NCBI GenBank assembly: GCA_027579435.1 | Contig: JANBPK010000773.1 | Span: 1 to 64,000 of the forward strand | Reading direction: 5' to 3' | Origin: Candolleomyces eurysporus | Lineage: Eukaryota; Basidiomycota; Agaricomycetes; Agaricales; Psathyrellaceae | DNA: 64,000 nucleotides | Shown here: in pieces, positions 58,253-64,000 of the stretch | How the letters are laid out: each line of letters starts with the position of its first letter | How positions within the stretch are numbered: the first letter of the stretch is position 1 | Translations under genes and position numbers: made by a program | Notes under the pieces: model-generated | Database searches by the model: none | Told to the model about the DNA's origin: nothing | The model's input: the letters and a program-made list of their open reading frames with translations, nothing else

Positions 58253-58533
58253 AATCAAAGAAATCCGATGCCGTCTCTGACTAGTGGCTGTGGGACTTCC
58301 GTTCTTAGCACAGACTTGTGTATCATATACGACTATTTTAGTCCTCGAAATTGTAGATTATAGGCTTTGACTCGATGTGAGAACTCGTGACCGGCATCTG
58401 TGGGCGCCGTGCCTTGATTTGGAATCTCGTTCGTGCTACTGACCAAGTCGTCATTTGATCGCCACCCTTGCTTCTTTCTTCTAGTCCACCTCCTGCTCTT
58501 GCAGACCGTACATCCAATTTCCGATTTGCAGCA

Positions 58534-59197
58534 ATGGCGAGTATACAAACTTCGGTGAATCAGCTTAACATTTACACGTACCCGTACCACTGCTCGCTCG
58601 TCTGACAGGCGTCTGAAGACACCCAACGGCATCAACCTGCTTCGAAACCCGATGTTTCGTCGTTACCTGCAGAGACGATCCAGTTCGCCGGAAAAATGTT
58701 CGATGCGGCGCGTCAGGGTAACTCTGAATTGCTGTTGGCCGCTGTCGATTCTGGCCTTCCAGTCAATCTCACAAACGACAAAGGTGAGAGTTCACCCACT
58801 TGATTGATACACCTTGTTGACGACATCATCAAACCTTGACGCTGTCACCCGGCACCCCTTCAAACCTCTAGGCAATACCCTCTTGATGCTCGCAGCTTAC
58901 GCTGGGAATACGTCTCTGTCGCAAGAATTGTTGAAACGCAAAGCAGATCCCAATCGGCTGAACGATCTGGGACAGTCTATCATTGGAGGTGCGGTGTTTA
59001 AGGGATACACGGAGATTGTGAAGGCTCTCGTGGAAAGCGGTGCTGATCCACGGATTGGTACACCTAATGCGATTCAAGCTGCTCAGATATTTGCGAGGAA
59101 CGACCTGCTGGAGATCTTAGGAGCGAAGGAAGACGACCTCAAGGTTAATGGTTCTACTCCACTTGTACCTCCTTCAGCTGCGTCTGCAAGTTCATAG
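58534..59197 (+). CDS. Small ankyrin-repeat protein
   Basis: ATG at 58534 reads MASIQTS, joined by a 54 nt intron to ASEDTQRHQPASKPDVSSLP and ETIQFAGKMFDAARQGNSEL, LLAAVDSGLPVNLTNDK; a second intron leads to GNTLLMLAAYAGNTSLSQEL, LKRKADPNRLNDLGQSIIGG, AVFKGYTEIVKALVESGADP and a short C-terminal tail, TAG 59195-59197. About three ankyrin repeats are visible with the TLLMLAAYAG and ALVESGADP signatures; about 180 aa. It resembles the small ankyrin proteins found widely in fungi; partner unknown. A single gene on plus, 280 nt downstream of the PARP-UBC gene. Confidence 0.88.
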
Positions 59198-59305
59198 AAA
59201 TGGAAACTGTTTCCCGTCCTGAAGCGTTCGTGGCAAGTATAAGTGCTTCGGTGTCATTACCCGGGCAAGGCTCTCTGGTAATGCGGTTGTAGGCTCACTT
59301 TTGCA

Positions 59306-61545
59306 ATGGAGAGCTCTCACGATGATATTTCCGTCTCGACGTCGATCAACCACGGAAATAAGTCAATTGGAGTCGAGCCAGGCACACATCAATCGACCGC
59401 ATACGTCGAGTTTTGGCTCGAAGAAGCTTTCATTCGTGGTGCGTGGGTGCTATCTTAAACGTTCTTTGGAGACGCTGACATTCTCCCAGCTATGGGTTGC
59501 TGTCTCGGCCCCCTCCGACCAGAGTGTGCTTCGTTGTCTGTCAACGGTTGGAGTGTTCCCGGAAAGATGGTGCTTCAGGCCTTGAGGTGCTATGGGTCAT
59601 GAGACCATGATTATCATCTCTAATAAAGTTCAGAGGTTTAGACCCGTCTCAGAACCTCCTCTGGACGGGTTCCTTTGGTCTTTTCGTTCGTTCTTCGCTA
59701 CACTCCTTCTTCTCACCTTCTCTCTTTTATTCAGCGATAACGGTTTCCGACCAGCCTCATCGTCTCTTTACGACTTTCTCAAAGTTCTGTTAACCACCTT
59801 TTTGCCCTTCCATTCAAATTCCGGGATTTCAAGCAGGCTAAGACCAACCTGATTGTGGCATCTGCGATGGCTTCGTTCGAGGGGAATTTGCGAAGCAAAG
59901 AGACTTCGCTCCAAGTTGATACCAGTCAGATTCTCGCATCGTTTGTTGAAGTGGACTCCCTGTTAACTCTCATGAAATTATCTAGTCGCACTTTCTATAG
60001 GAGGTTTTGTTGCATTTTCGTTGCTTATCTGGGATTTGTAAGCGTACCTCGTCTTCCAAGAATGACTTGCTCACCATATCTACGCTTAAGTATTTGCTTC
60101 GTCCCCGATGAAGTTCATCTCGTTCGGAAGATCCGTTGGGTTGAGTTGAGAAAGCCAGATCCCTGGGCGTAAGTCGACTGCCGTTCGTATTCGTCGCCTC
60201 CACTTGCCATATTTCTCACTCCTATCTAGGTTTTTCATCGTTCGCTGGTCGGCTTTAGGATTCGCAATTTCTGTTCTGTTCAACCTTTCCCTGAAGACTG
60301 AACAATGTCAGCTCACAACATCCCTCGCCCAAGCCTTTGCAATTGGAGTAGTCGCAGCCCATGGCGCTCTGGTAGCCAAGAGGACCATCATCCTCTGGTC
60401 CAACGATTGTGCAGTACTTACGCTACTAAGCACGATATACGTTGCGATGATAGGCAGCTGGGTAAGCCTGTTGATCGGTTTGGATCTACGAGCGCAAGAT
60501 TGACGAACGCCGCTTTCAACCTGCCTGATAGATCGCTACGGCGGCCCAACATCGTTCGATAAGACTACCTGATGAGAGGCTTCCCCTGTTCGGAAACAAC
60601 TGTTCAATCAGGGACTTACCGCCCTGGAACCCAGTCAACTACGGATCTTCGATGCTCTTCTTCAGTCTCAGCTTCTTCCTTTCGCTCTACCAACTCTTGA
60701 CCAAACCCTCAGAACACGTTTCCAACCTCGGACTCACTCCGTTGAATAGGGCTTGCCTGTGGTATTTCATGGTCAGTGCTGCTACCTCGACAGCCCTTTT
60801 CATTGTTTCTGTCGATTGGCGTGGACAGTGGACGACGCAGACGGCAAAGCGAATCGCAGCACCATTTTTCATTTTACTCATTTCCGCCATGGGCCAGCGC
60901 CTCTACCTTAACAATCGAGCGGATGAATTGCTTAGAAGGCGATATCTGCGGGAGTTGGCTCTAAACCCTGAAGGATTTTTACCCGAGAGTGATGGAGGAC
61001 ATACTGGCCGCGGTGGTCGCTTGAGATGGTCGTTCGTGCCAAGTCAGCGAAAGCCTGCATCTCCACTCATCACAGTGCCGTACCCCCGCCCACCTCCTCC
61101 ATCTTCGAACATTCCCATTAGTCCATTACCGCCCCAACACATCGCATCTATTGAGAGGTCCAGGAAGATCAGCTTTTCTTCCGAATCGACCTCTGGAGCC
61201 TCCTCGTCTATGGCCAAGCCATCATCGCCTCCGAGCAGGCCGAAGACATCTTCGTCCCAAGATACCAGCGGAAACGCAAGTTCGATTAATTACCCCACAA
61301 CCGCGTCATCACCCAGTAGTGCAGAGTCTGAGGCATTGACGTTCAGTCCAATGTCGAGCATCGCATTTCATTCTCCACCTCCAGGATCGCCTGCTGTGCT
61401 CAGTCTTCCAGGTCTGGGAGGCAGGAAGAATGGGCAGAAACAGAGGCAAGCGGGGTCTAGTTACGGGAGCGGACTCAACAGTCAACCTGGCACACCTGGA
61501 TCGTTGAAACGGCTGCCGAGTTTGAAGTCTGGGTGGTTAGGGTAA
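59306..61545 (+). CDS. Polytopic membrane protein, unidentified
   Basis: The likely start is ATG 59306: MESSHDDISVSTSINHGNKS, then IGVEPGTHQSTAYVEFWLEE. Exon joins between 59440 and 60170 are uncertain (frames shift and no single set of introns is clean). From 60225 a consistent chain of hydrophobic segments appears (RWSALGFAISVLFNLSL, SLAQAFAIGVVAAHGALVAK, LTLLSTIYVAMIGSW, SSMLFFSLSFFLSLYQLL, CLWYFMVSAATSTALFIVSV, IAAPFFILLISAMGQRLYLN), followed by a long Ser/Pro-rich cytosolic tail to 61545 (SLKRLPSLKSGWLG). Six or more transmembrane helices are visible. I do not recognise the family. The N-terminal half may contain sequence errors. Confidence 0.6.
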
Positions 61546-62351
61546 TTGAACGAAGAGGCAGGATTTTCTGTACCTTGATGGTCAAGACTCAAGTCTCGGA
61601 TTCTTGTTTATGCCTCTATGATTTGAACTACATTCTAGGTTTAACCTTTCGTTGTACATCATGCACTGAGTATCACGGCCATGGACCCGTAGTAGCATCT
61701 TTGGACTCCCCTTGTTTCGCGTAGGACATACTCCCCATTCAAGGCTCTGTACCAGGTAAATTACCAGCCTCAAATAAGCAGAAGCAAGGCATTTATCTGT
61801 GTAATTCGTCTACAGGCTTAGAGTGTTTCTTCTCCAATCCCCGTGAGCTTTTCTTCGGTGGGTATTCTCAACGAAACTCTGCCTTGTGGCCGGTCGTTCA
61901 CCAAGTTTCCTTCTAGCAAGGACGGTGCCCCCCTTGAGTTTGCGCACCAGAGCCCTGAATCCTCTTTCCTTCAATCGGGTTTGAGACACAACAACCATAC
62001 CAGCTGACGCGACTTTACACGCGATCTGCGTTGAGAATCCCTATCTCTGGAGTTTTGCATAAATGGGACGCGACGCGACGCGTTTGATTACATCTATTTG
62101 GCCCGGCACGACTGTCACCCGACTCCCAGAGTGCTTAGCGACCACGCTCTTCTTACCACACCCACGAGTACCAAAGTATGATGAAATTTCATCCCTAAGA
62201 CACTTTCTTATACTCAATATTCAGCAGGATTAGGCCACTAGTGGTCCTGCCAACGGATAGGAGGTCTAAAAGACATTTTAGGTGTGTTGTACCTGTTGTA
62301 CCTACAAAACCCGAGACACGGGTAGACTCATAGGGGTGCAGCACGAACGTC
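61546..62351. other. Intergenic region
   Basis: Contains a basic 62-aa frame on minus (61998-61810, reading LKERGFRALVRKLKGGTVLA) that is not called, and gacgcgacgcgacgcgt near 62067-62083, which ends in one MluI-type box. No other feature is recognised. Confidence 0.35.
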
Positions 62352-64000
62352 ATGAGGCCTGAAGCAAAGGATGCTCCTCCACGGGGAATAATCTCACTAC
62401 GAGCGTCGCAACAAGTGGCCAGAATCCCGGAGCTCTTGTCCCTGATATTCTCGTATCTGGACCACTCGCAGGTCGGCCTGCACGACCGTGAACATGAAGA
62501 CCTCGAAGTAGCAGCGTTTCCATCCTACTGCGCTTGCTCGTGCGACCAGTGTAGCCCTGAAGATGATTTGTTTAAATCTGGGCTAGGCTATCCCAGTTTT
62601 CCCTCACCATTCCACGTCCCACTTGCCCAAGACGACGACGAGCAGAAGACACGGATGAAGAGAGACGAGGATGAAGAAAGAAAGAATGCCATTAGTTGTC
62701 ATTGCGAATTTCCAGCACATCAACCGCTGTCAAATCTTTTCAATCCCAAACCATTGAGATTGACGGCGCCAACTGGACCGAACAAACCCTCATACAACCT
62801 TGCCAACGCCCTCGTCTGTCGGCTTTGGAGTCCGATCGCTCTGGACGTGCTTTGGCGCGTGGTAGATCGTCCTGAGCGCCTTTTCGCACTCCTCGACGGT
62901 GCTTGGGGCTCGAAACAACCCCTCAACAGCTTGAATGGTCTTTGTTCGAGCGGCCAAGCACCAGGAAGGATCCCTGATTCATGGAAACCCGGTGTCAAGG
63001 CTTTCCTCGGCCTCATCGACGACGATGCAAGTGACGATGAAGACGAAGACAGTGACGAAGATCCTGATCCTGATTTCGATGACGAGAGCCACGGAGTAAG
63101 GCGGCGACAGCACGAACTATTCGTAAGGTTTCAATGTCTATTTACTTGTCCTTCAACTGACGCAGTTTCAGTCATTTCGTGCACCACCTACCCCAGAGTC
63201 TTGGGCACGATTTGACTGCTATGCCAGACGCGTCCGTCATCTGGTCTATACCCGACCCTGCTTGACAGAGACTGCCTTGAACGACATCGCAGTAACTCGC
63301 CCTCGGCTCGCCATCCTACCCAGAATGCACACCCTCACCTGGGCCGACAACCCTCTCAACCACGCTGTCGTGTTCATGCACGAAGGCGTCAAGCGCCTTG
63401 AGCTACGTGTCGAGGTCTTTGGGTGTTCCAAGGTCGATCCTAACAGACCCGACGATCTTGGCCTCAGCCCTTACATCTACGACGACAGGCATTTCATGAG
63501 CCTGCTCTACGGTATTGGAGAAGCAAGGGAAGACGGGGTAGATTCCCTTATTCGACCTGAACGAACGATATCGATGACACTCGCCACGCAGTTCGCAGAG
63601 ATTCCGAGGAGGATGCCGAACCTCCAAACGTTGTGCCTCGCCTCGTTCATTCCAGTATCTCTCTACCTCCCAGCGTTACTCTGCACCCTTTTCAGGATTC
63701 CTCCAGAATCAGGCGAAGACCACGAGGAGCCGGATGACTCGGCTTTACCTGTTCCGCCCCTCCGCAAACTACGCCATCTGGTTATCCCTAGATTCTATCA
63801 CTGTGCTCCGCTTCTTGAGCACCTGGCTCAGCTTCCCTCACTTGAAACAATCGATTATCAGTATTTTTATGGTAATGGGTGGGGCAGGCCGAGTGATGTT
63901 GGTTTGGATAAGTGTGCGCCAAAGGGGTGGAGGAGCTTTGAGCGCGAAATGGAGGAGAGCAGAATGGCTGCGGAAGAACGTAGGGCTAGGGAAGTGGCCG
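62352..64000 (+). CDS. F-box-like protein, C-terminus beyond window
   Basis: ATG at 62352 reads MRPEAKDAPPRGIISLRASQ and then the F-box-like pair QVARIPELLSLIFSYLDHSQ ... NLANALVCRLWSPIALDVLW. The two halves of the F-box are separated by a long insert rich in Asp, Glu, Lys and Cys. A short intron at about 63123 joins HELF to the leucine-rich part: FRAPPTPESWARFDCYARRV, RHLVYTRP, LLEHLAQLPSLETIDYQYFY. The frame is open to the right edge (EESRMAAEERRAREVA). An acidic run (SDDEDEDSDEDPDPDFDDES) lies before the intron. Such proteins are presumed SCF ubiquitin-ligase substrate adaptors; the target is unknown. Confidence 0.8.

Noticed and set aside
61810..61998. Mitochondrial ribosomal protein bL34-like small gene on the minus strand
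   Set aside because: LKERGFRALVRKLKGGTVLA recalls bL34, but the invariant TYQPS-type start is missing, no presequence exon was found, and the C-terminus does not match. Basic short frames like this arise by chance.
1..64000. CRISPR arrays, rRNA and tRNA genes, complete transposons
   Set aside because: None recognised by eye. No reverse transcriptase, transposase, integrase or terminal repeats were found among the open frames; a tRNA scan would be needed to exclude tRNAs formally.

Overview
The window comes from a fungus, almost certainly an agaricomycete (mushroom-forming basidiomycete). Genes sit on both strands and are split by many 48-60 nt GT-AG introns. The families present (GSTFuA-class glutathione transferases, TPR-CHAT proteins, NACHT-TPR proteins, small BTB proteins, AIG1/septin-like G-domain proteins, paired fasciclin proteins, a PARP-UBE2Q fusion) are typical of that group. 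It is draft sequence: scattered single Ns and homopolymer slips disturb several reading frames. The species cannot be named from the window.

Layout. 0-6.6 kb: a partial gene cut by the left edge, then a tandem array of about 2.6-3.0 kb units, each with a G-domain gene on the minus strand and a conserved non-coding block; a third unit is truncated. 6.7-7.8 kb: an orphan gene. 8.8-14.2 kb: a decayed CHAT-domain relic lying head to head with an intact NLR-like gene (helical N-terminus, NACHT, TPR; 1167 aa). 14.8-20.4 kb: a small cysteine-rich membrane protein, a long gene-poor stretch with a degenerate ~60 nt periodic repeat, a BTB protein and a small membrane protein. 20.4-26.6 kb: secreted and surface proteins, namely a PLC-like phosphodiesterase and two divergently transcribed two-domain fasciclin proteins.

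27.2-44.4 kb looks like a metabolic gene cluster: a GSTFuA-type glutathione transferase, a class-V PLP enzyme (isopenicillin-N-epimerase/hercynylcysteine-lyase-like), a SAM methyltransferase, a gamma-glutamyltransferase, a DHA2-type MFS exporter, and four paralogues of the CmcJ/NvfI (AsaB-like) family, each with a conserved HxD...H pattern expected of Fe(II)/2-oxoglutarate oxygenases. The set is consistent with making, trimming, cleaving, S-methylating and exporting a glutathione conjugate, with oxygenases modifying the carbon skeleton. No NRPS, PKS or terpene synthase is present, so the substrate may be supplied from elsewhere.

44.6-64 kb: an alkyltransferase-like DNA repair protein, an intact 1349-aa TPR-CHAT protein with its His/Cys dyad, a small orphan gene, a PARP-UBE2Q fusion protein, an ankyrin protein, a polytopic membrane protein and a partial F-box protein. 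CHAT, NACHT-TPR and G-domain genes within one 50 kb stretch suggest a locus rich in innate-immunity or cell-death type genes flanking a metabolic cluster.
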